Position numbers and translations under genes: made by a program. From positions 1 through 64,000 of the forward strand of contig JALCNP010000010.1 in NCBI GenBank assembly GCA_022649135.1: a stretch of 64,000 nt of DNA, given 5' to 3'. The stretch comes from Bifidobacterium sp. Lineage in GTDB: Bacteria; Actinomycetota; Actinomycetes; Actinomycetales; Bifidobacteriaceae. A model generated the notes under the pieces. The model did no database searches. It had not been told where the DNA came from and worked only from the letters and a program-made list of their open reading frames with translations. Below, one piece after another: positions 44,091-53,176 of this stretch (positions within the stretch are counted from its first letter, which is position 1; every line of letters starts with the position of its first letter).

Positions 44091-44283
44091 GGTAAAGCAT
44101 CTGAACGCGGGATGGGCAGCGGGTGTTGCGTCGGCGTTCGCGCGTTCGGGCCGGGGCCGTCAACGGACATGGTGCTGGCTGCATGGACGGCGATCTCCGG
44201 CAGGGGAGCCGGATGCGGTTCGCTGGTGGCGGAGTAGCCGTTTTTTTCGGCGGAGGATGTTATCTACCTCTCATTTCACGTGC

Positions 44284-44338
44284 AAAAACCGTGTGATGCC
44301 CGGTTTTTTCGCTAAAACCGTGCGCCACACGGTTTTTT
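44284..44338 (+). terminator. two tandem hairpins upstream of the adhesin gene
   Basis: Hairpin 1: AAAAACCG (44284-44291) with CGGTTTTT (44301-44308). Hairpin 2: AAAACCGTG (44314-44322) with CACGGTTTT (44328-44336), followed by T6, a good intrinsic terminator for plus-strand transcription. No plus-strand gene ends just upstream, so they either insulate the adhesin promoter or end a small RNA. The 436-base gap (44091-44526) also holds the operator at 44362; no protein gene was found. Confidence 0.65.
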
Positions 44339-44361
44339 CCATTAAGATGGCAGGTGTTTTA

Positions 44362-44375
44362 CGCAAACGATTGCT
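44362..44375. promoter_or_regulatory. LacI-type operator before the adhesin gene
   Basis: CGCAAACGATTGCT, with a CG-centred near-palindrome GCAAACGATTGC, 152 bases upstream of the adhesin start. The same motif family precedes the pilus operon at 58204-58237, so both surface loci may share a LacI-type regulator. Confidence 0.6.
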
Positions 44376-44526
44376 TAATGACTGAGACGAACGGACATTG
44401 ACGTGTTCGGATCGGTTCGTACCAGTGCAGGTGATCGTCGACTCAAGGAGAAGGCCGCCGCACGGCATCGGTGTGTAACGGCGGCGAGCGGGAGACTTCA
44501 CGGAAAGCAACGATTCGAGGGAAGCA

Positions 44527-47500
44527 ATGAGAAGCATCGGAAAATCAGCGGTTGCGTGCCTGGTGGCATTCGCCACGCTTATCGCCATGGCTCTGTCGGG
44601 AAGCGTGGCCACCCGGGCCGTCGCTGCCGACGCGACCAGAACGGTCATCGACTCCAGCAATTCGACGGCGGTGGCCCAGCTGTTCAAGGACGAGGCCAAA
44701 ACGCAGCCGATCGACTCCACCACTCCGGTCAACAGAGGAGACACGCTGTACGGCAGTCTGAACATCACCTTCACAGCCGGCTTCCCCACAGTCGACCAGA
44801 CCGCTTTGGAATATGATTTCCCGAGCACCATCAACGTGGCCGACATGGCGCAGAAGCAGTTGTATTCGGATTCGGGCGATGTGGCCGGCACCTGGAGCAT
44901 CTCGGGGGACAAGATCCTCGTCGATTACGACAAGACCTTCCTGGAAAGCCACACCAGCGGCATCAAGCTTCATTTCGATTTCAACTTCCAGGTCTCCTCC
45001 GACGCCTCGAACGGGCAGAGCCAGACCACCATCGATTTCCCCGGCGGGGCCAGTGTGGTGGTCAGCTTCAACCCGGCAAAGGTCGATGCCGTCAAATCTG
45101 CGGCAGTGGATGCAGACGGGAAGACCGTACACTTCACCACGACATTTACCGCGGATTCGGACACCACCGACTTCGCGTTCGTCGATTCCATGCAGGACGG
45201 CATGACATTCGTCCCCGGAACGTTCGCCTTCGATTCGACCGCTCTGCCGGACTCGTCCGTGACGGTCGACAACACGGCCTCCCCTCGGACCGCCAGCGCG
45301 ACGATCGGAAAGCTGACGAAGGGCACCCACACCCTGACCTACGACGCGGTGCTGACCGACGCCGCACAGCAGGCCCTGCTCACGGGCAGCACTCCGAATC
45401 TGCAGAACACCATCAAATACACCTGGGACAAGAACTCCTCGGGACAGGCTCAGACCACGCCTGCGATCAGCTTCGTCGGAGTCAAGAAGGGATACGTCCA
45501 GTACCACGACAATACCGGAGTCGCCGACTGGAAGATCACCGTCAACTCCGGAACATACAAGGCCGACATGGCGGGCATGACGGTGACCGATGACCTGCTT
45601 GCCGCCCAGAAGCTCGGCGACGGCACCGATCCGGCCGGATCCCCCGCCCAGACCTACACCGGGTCATACGTCGTCAAGGATTCCGCGGGCAACCAGATCG
45701 GAACCGCCGTCCTCGATCCCTCGAAGCAGTCCTTCAGCTATACGTTCCCGACGGACAAGGCCTACACCGGCACCTACACCATCGAATACTCCACCAAGCT
45801 CACGGACCCCAACGTCCAGCGCCAGTACAACAACGACGCCATCCTTTCCAAGGACGGCACCCAGTACGGCAAGGACACTGCGCAATACAACCGCACCGGA
45901 GGCTTCACCGACGTCTACAAGGCGAACCCCACGAGGAACAGCGACGGAACCATCTCCTGGACGGTGAAGGTAAACTCCGGAACGTTCAAACGCGACTTCG
46001 GCGGGGTCACGTTCTCCGACACGCTGCAGAACATGACCCCCGGCATGACGTACGTGGGGGAGTACACCGTCACCAGAGCGTCGGACGGCAAGGTGATATC
46101 CACCGCTGCGCTGCCCACATCGGGCAAATCCTTTGACTACACCTTCCCCTCGGACGCCGGATATGAGAGCTACACCATCACCTACACCACGAAGCTCGAC
46201 GATCCCACCTACCTGGTGAACTATGCGAACACCGCCGCCGTCTCCGGAGGGACCATCCCCGGGGACGGATCCACGTCCCAGTCTCATTACGACAATACAT
46301 ACAGCGGTCAGGACTCCACGTTCATCACCAAAACGGTGACCAGCGACGATGCCATCGACAGCGGCGTGGTCGGATGGAAGGTCGAGGTCAAGCCCGGAAT
46401 CATCACCGACAACAGCCATCTGACCTTCATCGACCATCTCACCGGGAACTGGAGCGCCTCCGGCGTCGACTACGACCACGGCTCCCTGAAGATCAACGGG
46501 GTCAACATCGCCGACCAGAGCGACGTCTCCGTCGCCTGGGGACGCTACTCCGCCGCAGGCAACGGGACCGCCGCGTCATGCGAGCCGCAGAGCGGTTCCA
46601 ACCAGGCGAACGCCCCCTGCTTCTCGCTGACGCTGAGCAACGCGGCCCTCAGCTACAAGGCGATCGACGTGACCTACACGACCACCGCACAGAACCCCAA
46701 TGTCGCCGGCACCTATGGGAACACGGCGACCCTGACCAAGGACTCGGCCTCATTCTCCGCATCCGACAGCGTGAACGTTCCGCAGAACGCGATTGCCAAA
46801 AGCGGCAAGGCGACCTGGGACAGCGCGACCAAAACATGGGGCATCAACTATACGGTGGATGTCAACAAGAACCTGGACGGCTCCCTCAACCGAGCCGGAA
46901 TCGACAACCTGCACGGCAAACCGGTGACGCTCACGGACACCCTCAGCCCCGATTCGACGGGCCATGCGCAGACATACGTACAGGGAAGCGCGTCCTATAC
47001 CCTCACCCTCACGGGGCAGCAGCCGATGACGAAGTCCATCGATCCCGGCATCTCGCAGGACGGCACGGTCCTCACGTTCACCATCCCCACGCAGGACATC
47101 TGCGGCACCACGGACGAGACGGCCTGCTACGCGGCGATCCAGCTGAACTACCGGGTGACGGTCCCCACCGATCCGTACCGCACCAGCGACTACGACAATG
47201 CCATTTCCGGAAAATCCGATGACGCCACGTTCGTCGACGGAAAGTCCACCACCACGGTGGACACGAACGTGCTGGTGAAGGACGGGGAGCAGATTCCCGG
47301 CCAGCCCCAGGTCGGCTATACCATCAAGGTCAACGAGCACGGCTCCACGCTGAACTCCGGGTCTCCGATCGAGCTCGCCGACAGTCTTGACTACCGGACC
47401 TCGCTGGTGTCGTCCAGCGTTCTCGTGTGCAGCGGCGACATCACCGTGGATCAGAACACCGGTGCCGGATCATGCGCCGGCGGATCGTCCTCCGACATCA

Positions 47501-49974
47501 CCTCCAGCAGCGAGGTCAGGCAAAGCATCGGCACGGACGGGGACAAGAATCCCGTCGATGTGCTGAACGTCACGGTCCCGGATGCCACCTACGCCAGCGT
47601 GTTCTACCGTGCGGTCCTCAACGGGAAGACGGGAACCACGCTCAGCGGCATATCCAACAGCGCCGAACTCAAGGGAATCGTCAACAGCGGCATCGAGAAC
47701 ACGAAGGACTTCGTGGTGCTCCGGGCCTCCGGCGGAACCTCGGGAGCCACCGGCTCGATCAGCGTCCATAAGATCGATTCCCAGTCCGCGACCCAGGGTC
47801 TGTCGGGCGCGCAGTTCACGCTGTACCGCGTGACCGACGCGTCATGGACAGGTGAGTCCGACGTCTCCGACCATGCGGTGCAGGTGGACCAGCAGACCAC
47901 CGACTCGTCGGGTGGCGTCTCCTTCGCCAAGGACGGGAGCACGTCGCTCAAGCTCAACACGCTGTATTATTTCGTGGAGAGCAAGGCGCCCCAGGGCTAT
48001 CATCTCGACGCGACGAAGAGGTTCTTCATCCTGGAGGACTACTCCGACACCACCGGGTTCAACTCGCTGATGATGTCCGCCAAGGACAAGCTCGGGGAGT
48101 ACCCGGCCCTGCGCAGCTACTACACCGTCGCCGACGACAAGCTGACCCCCGTCTCGTTCGCCATCTCGGCGGACAAGAAACTCACCGGGCGTGCGCTCAA
48201 GGCCCAGGAATTCACCTTCTCGCTGCATGAGGGCGACGCCAACGGCAAGGTCGTGCAGACGGCGAAGAACACGGCGGACGGCTCCATCGACTTCGCACCC
48301 ATCTCCTATGATCACGAGGGAAGCTTCGCCTACACCATCACGGAGGACTCCGGTTCCCTGGGCGGTGTGACCTACAGCACGCAGAGCGTTCCCGTGACCG
48401 TCACCGCGAAGGACGACGGCACCGGGAAGCTTGTCGCCACGCCGTCGTATGGGGCGAATGCGCCGGAGATCGACAACACCTACAACGCCACGGGCAGCTT
48501 CACCCCCGCCGGGGTCAAGGTGCTCAACGGAAGGGATCCCATCGCCTCCGACTCCTTCGGATTCACGGTGACCGACTCTTCGACAGGCAAGGTCGTGTCG
48601 ACCGGCAAGGTGGCCGACCTGAGCGCGTCCCATGACATATCGTTCACGCCCATAACCTATGGTCTGGCGGACGCGGGAAAGACATTCCACTACGTGGTGT
48701 CGGAGAACTCGACGGATGCGGATGGGAAGTCCATTCTTCCCGAAGGCGTGTCCGCCACCACCGGATCGCAGAACTTCGCGGTCAGCGTGTCCGACAACGG
48801 CGACGGAACCCTCAAGGCCACGCCGACCTACCCGGATTCGGCCGATGGGCTCACCTTCGTGAACACCTACTCCACCAGCCAGCAGGTTCCCGTGGACGTC
48901 AACGGCACGAAGGTGCTGCTCGCCGACGGAACGGACACGACCATCGCGAACTTCGGCTCGGCGTTCACGTTCTCGATCACCGGTGTGGACGATGCCGGTA
49001 AGGACGCCCCCCTGCCCACCGATGCCGACGGCACGACCGTGAGCAGCGTCTCCAACGATTCGATCGGCAACGTCGATTTCGGAACGATCACCTACCACCA
49101 GTCCGATCTCGCGGATGCGAAGCAGTCGGCCGACGGTTCACGGGAGAAGACCTTCCACTACACGGTGACGGAGGCCTCCAAGCAGCCTGCCGGTGTCACG
49201 GCCGACGCATCCCTGACCAGGCATTTCGATGTCCTGGTGCGTGACGACGGTCAGGGGCATATGACCGCCGTCGCCACTGCGCTCAGCGACGCCTCCGATG
49301 ACTCGCACGGTGCCGGCTCCGCGACAGGTGACTCGCAGACGACGGATCAGAGCGCTCAGGACACCGCCGATGGCGCGTCCACGGGACTGTTCGAATTCCA
49401 CAACACCTATGCGGTCACCCCCGTCGCCTCCTCCGTCAGCGATGCGCTTTCCATCAGCAAGGAACTCAAGAACCAGCAGCTGCGCGGCGGCCAGTTCACC
49501 TTCCTTCTCACGGACAAGCAGACCGGGAAGACGCTGCAGGCCGTGACCAACGACGCGAAGGGAGCGGTGAGGTTCGCCGCGATCTCCTACGCCAAGCCGG
49601 GAACCTACAGCTACACCGTCAGCGAGAAGATTCCCGAGTCGGCGGTCAAAAACGCCGCGGGGACATATGTCTATGACGATGTCACCTACGATTCGACGGT
49701 CTACGATGTGACGGTGACGGTAAGCGACAATCACGACGGCACGCTCACCGCCGCCACGACGAGGACGGATTCCCAGGGTGCGCGAATGGCGGGCAAGACG
49801 ATCACCTTCGTCAACGTCGCGCCCCTGCCCACACCCGTGCTGGCCGATACCGGAGCGGCCATACCTGCCCTTCTCCTGGCATTCATGGCAACGGGTCTGA
49901 TCCTTGGAGGCGTGAGGTTCGCGCTTTCCGGCCCGCGGTCCGGTCCGGGACGGCACGGTAACCGTCGCCGCTAA
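44527..49974 (+). CDS. large multidomain surface adhesin with LADTG sorting signal
   Basis: An 1815-residue cell-wall protein. Signal peptide at residues 1-34 (ACLVAFATLIAMALSG). Residues about 35-310 resemble SdrG-like Ig folds. About 320-450 and 460-590 are related modules (DWKITVNSGTYKADMAGMTVTDDL and SWTVKVNSGTFKRDFGGVTFSDTL), with further ones to about 1070, like collagen-binding-type domains. About 1077-1200 is a Cna-B/SpaA module (ISVHKIDSQSATQGLSGAQFTLY). Four modules near 1215-1320, 1330-1445, 1455-1610 and 1640-1760 resemble streptococcal pilin isopeptide domains (FTFSLHEG...DFAPISY). The C terminus has LADTG near 1772, a hydrophobic span and RHGNRRR. LAxTG is the class E sortase motif, unlike LPxTG in the pilus operon. 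Confidence 0.87.
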   Translation: MRSIGKSAVACLVAFATLIAMALSGSVATRAVAADATRTVIDSSNSTAVAQLFKDEAKTQPIDSTTPVNRGDTLYGSLNITFTAGFPTVDQTALEYDFPSTINVADMAQKQLYSDSGDVAGTWSISGDKILVDYDKTFLESHTSGIKLHFDFNFQVSSDASNGQSQTTIDFPGGASVVVSFNPAKVDAVKSAAVDADGKTVHFTTTFTADSDTTDFAFVDSMQDGMTFVPGTFAFDSTALPDSSVTVDNTASPRTASATIGKLTKGTHTLTYDAVLTDAAQQALLTGSTPNLQNTIKYTWDKNSSGQAQTTPAISFVGVKKGYVQYHDNTGVADWKITVNSGTYKADMAGMTVTDDLLAAQKLGDGTDPAGSPAQTYTGSYVVKDSAGNQIGTAVLDPSKQSFSYTFPTDKAYTGTYTIEYSTKLTDPNVQRQYNNDAILSKDGTQYGKDTAQYNRTGGFTDVYKANPTRNSDGTISWTVKVNSGTFKRDFGGVTFSDTLQNMTPGMTYVGEYTVTRASDGKVISTAALPTSGKSFDYTFPSDAGYESYTITYTTKLDDPTYLVNYANTAAVSGGTIPGDGSTSQSHYDNTYSGQDSTFITKTVTSDDAIDSGVVGWKVEVKPGIITDNSHLTFIDHLTGNWSASGVDYDHGSLKINGVNIADQSDVSVAWGRYSAAGNGTAASCEPQSGSNQANAPCFSLTLSNAALSYKAIDVTYTTTAQNPNVAGTYGNTATLTKDSASFSASDSVNVPQNAIAKSGKATWDSATKTWGINYTVDVNKNLDGSLNRAGIDNLHGKPVTLTDTLSPDSTGHAQTYVQGSASYTLTLTGQQPMTKSIDPGISQDGTVLTFTIPTQDICGTTDETACYAAIQLNYRVTVPTDPYRTSDYDNAISGKSDDATFVDGKSTTTVDTNVLVKDGEQIPGQPQVGYTIKVNEHGSTLNSGSPIELADSLDYRTSLVSSSVLVCSGDITVDQNTGAGSCAGGSSSDITSSSEVRQSIGTDGDKNPVDVLNVTVPDATYASVFYRAVLNGKTGTTLSGISNSAELKGIVNSGIENTKDFVVLRASGGTSGATGSISVHKIDSQSATQGLSGAQFTLYRVTDASWTGESDVSDHAVQVDQQTTDSSGGVSFAKDGSTSLKLNTLYYFVESKAPQGYHLDATKRFFILEDYSDTTGFNSLMMSAKDKLGEYPALRSYYTVADDKLTPVSFAISADKKLTGRALKAQEFTFSLHEGDANGKVVQTAKNTADGSIDFAPISYDHEGSFAYTITEDSGSLGGVTYSTQSVPVTVTAKDDGTGKLVATPSYGANAPEIDNTYNATGSFTPAGVKVLNGRDPIASDSFGFTVTDSSTGKVVSTGKVADLSASHDISFTPITYGLADAGKTFHYVVSENSTDADGKSILPEGVSATTGSQNFAVSVSDNGDGTLKATPTYPDSADGLTFVNTYSTSQQVPVDVNGTKVLLADGTDTTIANFGSAFTFSITGVDDAGKDAPLPTDADGTTVSSVSNDSIGNVDFGTITYHQSDLADAKQSADGSREKTFHYTVTEASKQPAGVTADASLTRHFDVLVRDDGQGHMTAVATALSDASDDSHGAGSATGDSQTTDQSAQDTADGASTGLFEFHNTYAVTPVASSVSDALSISKELKNQQLRGGQFTFLLTDKQTGKTLQAVTNDAKGAVRFAAISYAKPGTYSYTVSEKIPESAVKNAAGTYVYDDVTYDSTVYDVTVTVSDNHDGTLTAATTRTDSQGARMAGKTITFVNVAPLPTPVLADTGAAIPALLLAFMATGLILGGVRFALSGPRSGPGRHGNRRR

Positions 49975-50005
49975 CGGTGACGCCCGGGCCCGGGCGAGAG
50001 CCCGA

Positions 50006-50068
50006 GCATAATGGCGCGGGGGCCGCGAATCGTACATTATGCGATTCGCGGCCCCCGCGCCATTATGC
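50006..50068. terminator. very long bidirectional terminator hairpin
   Basis: A perfect 27-bp inverted repeat (50006-50032 with 50042-50068) with a nine-base loop, between the convergent adhesin and LacI genes. The left arm starts GCATAATGGCGCGGGGGCC. It is preceded by a smaller palindrome CGCCCGGGCCCGGGCG at 49981. The length is unusual for a simple terminator. Confidence 0.85.
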
Positions 50069-50197
50069 GTATTTCCTCTCCGGTGCCGGCGTGCGATGAC
50101 CCGGTCTGCGTGACGGTCCGCGGACGATGCGGCCTGCGCTGGCTTGACCCCCAGCCGGCTCCTCAGCCGGTTGAGGGTCGCCTCGGAATGTAGCCGC

Positions 50198-51208
50198 TCA
50201 CTGCGCGGGGGGACACGTACTTTCTCGGATCACCAGCGGCGCCGCCAGATCCACGTGGGTGAGCGTCGGCTTGTGGTTGATGATGTCGACAAGGGTCTGG
50301 GCGCCCAGCTTCGCCATGTCCTTGATGGCGTGGTGGACGGTGGTGAGCTGCGGGTGAAGGAACTCGATATAGGGCAGGTCGTCGAATCCGATGACGGAAA
50401 CGTCCTCGGGGATCCTTATCTCATGCTCCCGGGCCGATCTGTACAGCCCGGCCGCCTGCATGTCGCTTGAGGCGAAGACCGCGGTGGGTCGCCGGTGCAG
50501 CGAGAACAGGCGGTTCCCGCATTCATAGCCGTCGTCGAAGAAGTAGGCGCTGCCGGTGATGAGTTCGGGGTCGATCGTCAGGTGATGCTCCTCCATGACG
50601 CTGCGGAAGCCATCGTAGCGGGCCCGGCATGTCTGCCATTCATCGGGCCCCTTGAGAAAGGCGATTCTCCTGTGCCCCAGTTCGATGAGATGACGTGTCG
50701 CATCCTTGCATCCCTGATAGTCGCCCGAGCCGATGACCGGTGTGTTGGGCGGGACTATGCCGGTGGGGTCGATCATAATCGTCTTCATCCCGTTGTCGAG
50801 CATCTGCTGGATGTTGGCCTGGGAGACATGCGTCAGGCATATGAGCGCCCCTCGGGAACCGTGGGAAAGCGCCTCCTGGAACCAGGGGCCGAAATCCCAT
50901 TCCACGGGCGGCCGCGCCGAGACGATCGGCGAGTACCCCGAATCCTTCAGGCCCTCAAGCACTCCGACGAGAATCTCGTCGGCCCATGCGCTGTGCGGGT
51001 GGGAGATCAGAAGCTCCACCGTCCGGTTCTGAAGATTGTGCGGTGACGAGCGAGGCACGTAGCCCGTCTGCCTGATGAGGTCGCGAATCTGCTTCTGCGT
51101 GCTTTCGGACACGCCGGGGCGGCCGTTGAGCACTTTGGAGACCGTGGGAACGGAAACGCCGGCCTGTTCCGCCAGCTGTGAGATGGTGATTTTATGTTTC
51201 GTCGTCAA
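50198..51208 (-). CDS. LacI-family regulator of the arabinofuranosidase operon
   Basis: A 336-residue regulator. The helix-turn-helix is ITISQLAEQAGVSVPTVSKVLNGRPGVSESTQKQIRDLIRQTGYV; the effector domain includes VIGSGDYQGCKDATRHLIELGHRRIAFLKGP and VIGFDDLPYIEFLHPQLTTVHHAIKDMAKLGAQTL, matching the XylR/AraR-like pentose group of LacI proteins. A TTG at 51208, with AGGGA about 8 bases upstream, gives a normal N terminus; an upstream GTG at 51277 would add 23 residues. It is divergent from the GH51 gene. Confidence 0.88.
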   Translation of the reverse strand: MTTKHKITISQLAEQAGVSVPTVSKVLNGRPGVSESTQKQIRDLIRQTGYVPRSSPHNLQNRTVELLISHPHSAWADEILVGVLEGLKDSGYSPIVSARPPVEWDFGPWFQEALSHGSRGALICLTHVSQANIQQMLDNGMKTIMIDPTGIVPPNTPVIGSGDYQGCKDATRHLIELGHRRIAFLKGPDEWQTCRARYDGFRSVMEEHHLTIDPELITGSAYFFDDGYECGNRLFSLHRRPTAVFASSDMQAAGLYRSAREHEIRIPEDVSVIGFDDLPYIEFLHPQLTTVHHAIKDMAKLGAQTLVDIINHKPTLTHVDLAAPLVIRESTCPPAQ

Positions 51209-51420
51209 CGGACTGTCCCTTGAATACCGCGTGTCGGAGGCAGTACCTCCCTTTTTGGTTATCGTACTGAACACCACTGTATCTCGCGGGGTGGTCCGGT
51301 GGAAGGGTTTCTCCTGTTCTTCATAGAAAATATTTCGTAGAATATAGAAAGTTTTCTTTATCTGATAACTCAGGTGTTTCCTCGATTCTTCGTCGTGTGG
51401 CGCATGGAGAGGGTTCTTTC

Positions 51421-51462
51421 AATTCCCAAGAATCCTTAATTTTCGGCTATATCTTGGGAATT
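51421..51462. promoter_or_regulatory. 11-bp perfect inverted repeat in AT-rich spacer
   Basis: AATTCCCAAGA (51421-51431) and TCTTGGGAATT (51452-51462) are exact complements 20 bases apart, in the AT-rich divergent spacer between the LacI and GH51 genes. The 31-base centre distance (three helical turns) suits two dimer sites or one RNA hairpin. Near the GH51 start, CGTTTAACG (51581-51589) is a further palindrome-like candidate operator. The 400-base spacer is much more AT-rich than its surroundings and holds no other gene. Confidence 0.6.
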
Positions 51463-51608
51463 CTCCTGCATATGTCGGCTCAGGGAAACAAGGGATTGAA
51501 GTTTTATGTTTCGAATCTTCATTTTAACAATTTCTAATTTTATGCTATCGTTGTGATCAGTTAGACGTAGTCCATAGAGAGCGTTTAACGAAAGTATAAA
51601 AGTCAACA

Positions 51609-53147
51609 ATGAAGGTTGAAATGCAGACAGAATATGTTTTTGATCGCGACTTCACCGTCGGCGATGTCAACGATAAAGTATGGAGCTCGTTCACCGAGCA
51701 TCTCGGCAGATCCATATACGGGGGGATCTATGATCCCGGAAAGCCCTTCTCCGATGAGCACGGGTTCCGCAACGACGTCAAAAGCGTCGTCAAGGGGCTT
51801 GACCTCGGGGTCGTTCGCTACCCCGGCGGGAATTTCGTGTCGAATTACAACTGGAAGGATGCGATAGGTCCCAAGCAGGGCAGAAGGAAGACCATGGAAT
51901 TCGCCTGGTCCAGCATCGAGACCAATCAGTTCGGCATCGATGATTTCTGCCAATGGGCCCAGGAGGTCGGCGTCGAACCGATGATCGCCGTGAATCTGGG
52001 GACCGGTTCGATCCGGGACGCCGCCGAGCTCGTCGAATACTGCAATCACGATTCCGGCACGTACTGGAGCGACCTGAGAATCAAGAACGGTCATCGTGAG
52101 CCGTACAACGTCAAATACTGGTGCCTGGGCAATGAGATGGAGGGGTCCTGGCAGGCCGGCCACCTCTCCGCCGAGGACTATGCCAAGAAGGCGCGCGAGG
52201 CCGCGAAGCTGATGAAATGGGTTGATACGGACATCAAGCTCGTCGTCTGCGGTTCCAGCTACGAAATGCTCGACGCCTATCTCGAGTGGGACAGGATCGT
52301 GCTCCGGGAGTGCCTTCCCTATATCGACTACGTATCCACGCACTACTACACGATGAACCATGGCCAGGGCGATCTTGAATTCCTCTCCTCGTGGAGGGAG
52401 CTCGACCGCCATATCGGGAACACGCGCGACGCCATCGCCTTCACCAACGACAAGATGCGCGGGAAGAAGGATCTCAAGATATGCCTCGACGAATGGAACG
52501 TGTGGAACTTCCAGGACATCAAGCTTGACAACATGGAACAGCTCGCGGGACTCACCACCTTCGAGCTGACGAGCGCGGGCAAGTGGGAGCAGCATCCGCC
52601 GATCCTGCAGGAGAAGTACTCCCTGCTTGACGCTCTTACCGTGGGCGGCATGGGCATCACCCTCCTCGACAACGTGGACAGCGTGGAGATCGCCTGCCTG
52701 GCCCAGCTCATCAACGTCATCGCCCCCATCACGACGGACGAGGACGGGAACGTGCTCAAGCAGACCATATACTATCCCTTCGAGGCCCTGACGCAGTATG
52801 CACGCGGAACGGTTCTGCGCTCGTCGGTCCACGGGGACGATCTGGAGACGACGATGGGTCGCGTCCCCGTCATCCATGCGGCGGCCGTCCACAACAGGGA
52901 CGCGCGGGAGATCAGGATTTTCGCGCTGAACTCCGATCTGAGGAACCCGGCGGAATTCTCGCCGGTCTTCCGCGGTTTCGGTTCCCCCCGGCTTGTTAGG
53001 CACCTGACCCTCTCCGGCGAGGACCTGCAGGCCCGCAACACGTTCGACAAACCCGATTCGGTGGTCATGCGAAGCATGGCCCCGGCGGACGGCGCCACGG
53101 TCGAGCTTCCCGCGGCATCGTGGAACGTCCTGATTTATTCCGAGTGA
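51609..53147 (+). CDS. alpha-L-arabinofuranosidase (GH51)
   Basis: A 512-residue glycoside hydrolase family 51 enzyme. Seen: GRSIYGGIYDPGKPFSDEHGFRNDV, VVRYPGGNFVSNYNWKD (typical GH51), YWCLGNEMEGSWQ with the acid/base Glu near residue 175, and ICLDEWNVW with the nucleophile Glu near residue 296. It has no signal peptide and so hydrolyses imported arabino-oligosaccharides in the cytoplasm, giving L-arabinose. A GPH carrier gene follows at once, likely the importer. ATG 51609 is used; a second Met at residue 5 is an alternative. Confidence 0.94.
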   Translation: MKVEMQTEYVFDRDFTVGDVNDKVWSSFTEHLGRSIYGGIYDPGKPFSDEHGFRNDVKSVVKGLDLGVVRYPGGNFVSNYNWKDAIGPKQGRRKTMEFAWSSIETNQFGIDDFCQWAQEVGVEPMIAVNLGTGSIRDAAELVEYCNHDSGTYWSDLRIKNGHREPYNVKYWCLGNEMEGSWQAGHLSAEDYAKKAREAAKLMKWVDTDIKLVVCGSSYEMLDAYLEWDRIVLRECLPYIDYVSTHYYTMNHGQGDLEFLSSWRELDRHIGNTRDAIAFTNDKMRGKKDLKICLDEWNVWNFQDIKLDNMEQLAGLTTFELTSAGKWEQHPPILQEKYSLLDALTVGGMGITLLDNVDSVEIACLAQLINVIAPITTDEDGNVLKQTIYYPFEALTQYARGTVLRSSVHGDDLETTMGRVPVIHAAAVHNRDAREIRIFALNSDLRNPAEFSPVFRGFGSPRLVRHLTLSGEDLQARNTFDKPDSVVMRSMAPADGATVELPAASWNVLIYSE

Positions 53148-53176
53148 CTCGCTTCCAAGGATTGGATGGGACAATC

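Noticed and set aside
47842..49098. 418-residue minus-strand frame opposite the adhesin
   Set aside because: Shadow of repetitive adhesin modules; Val/Gly/Arg-rich with no known domain.
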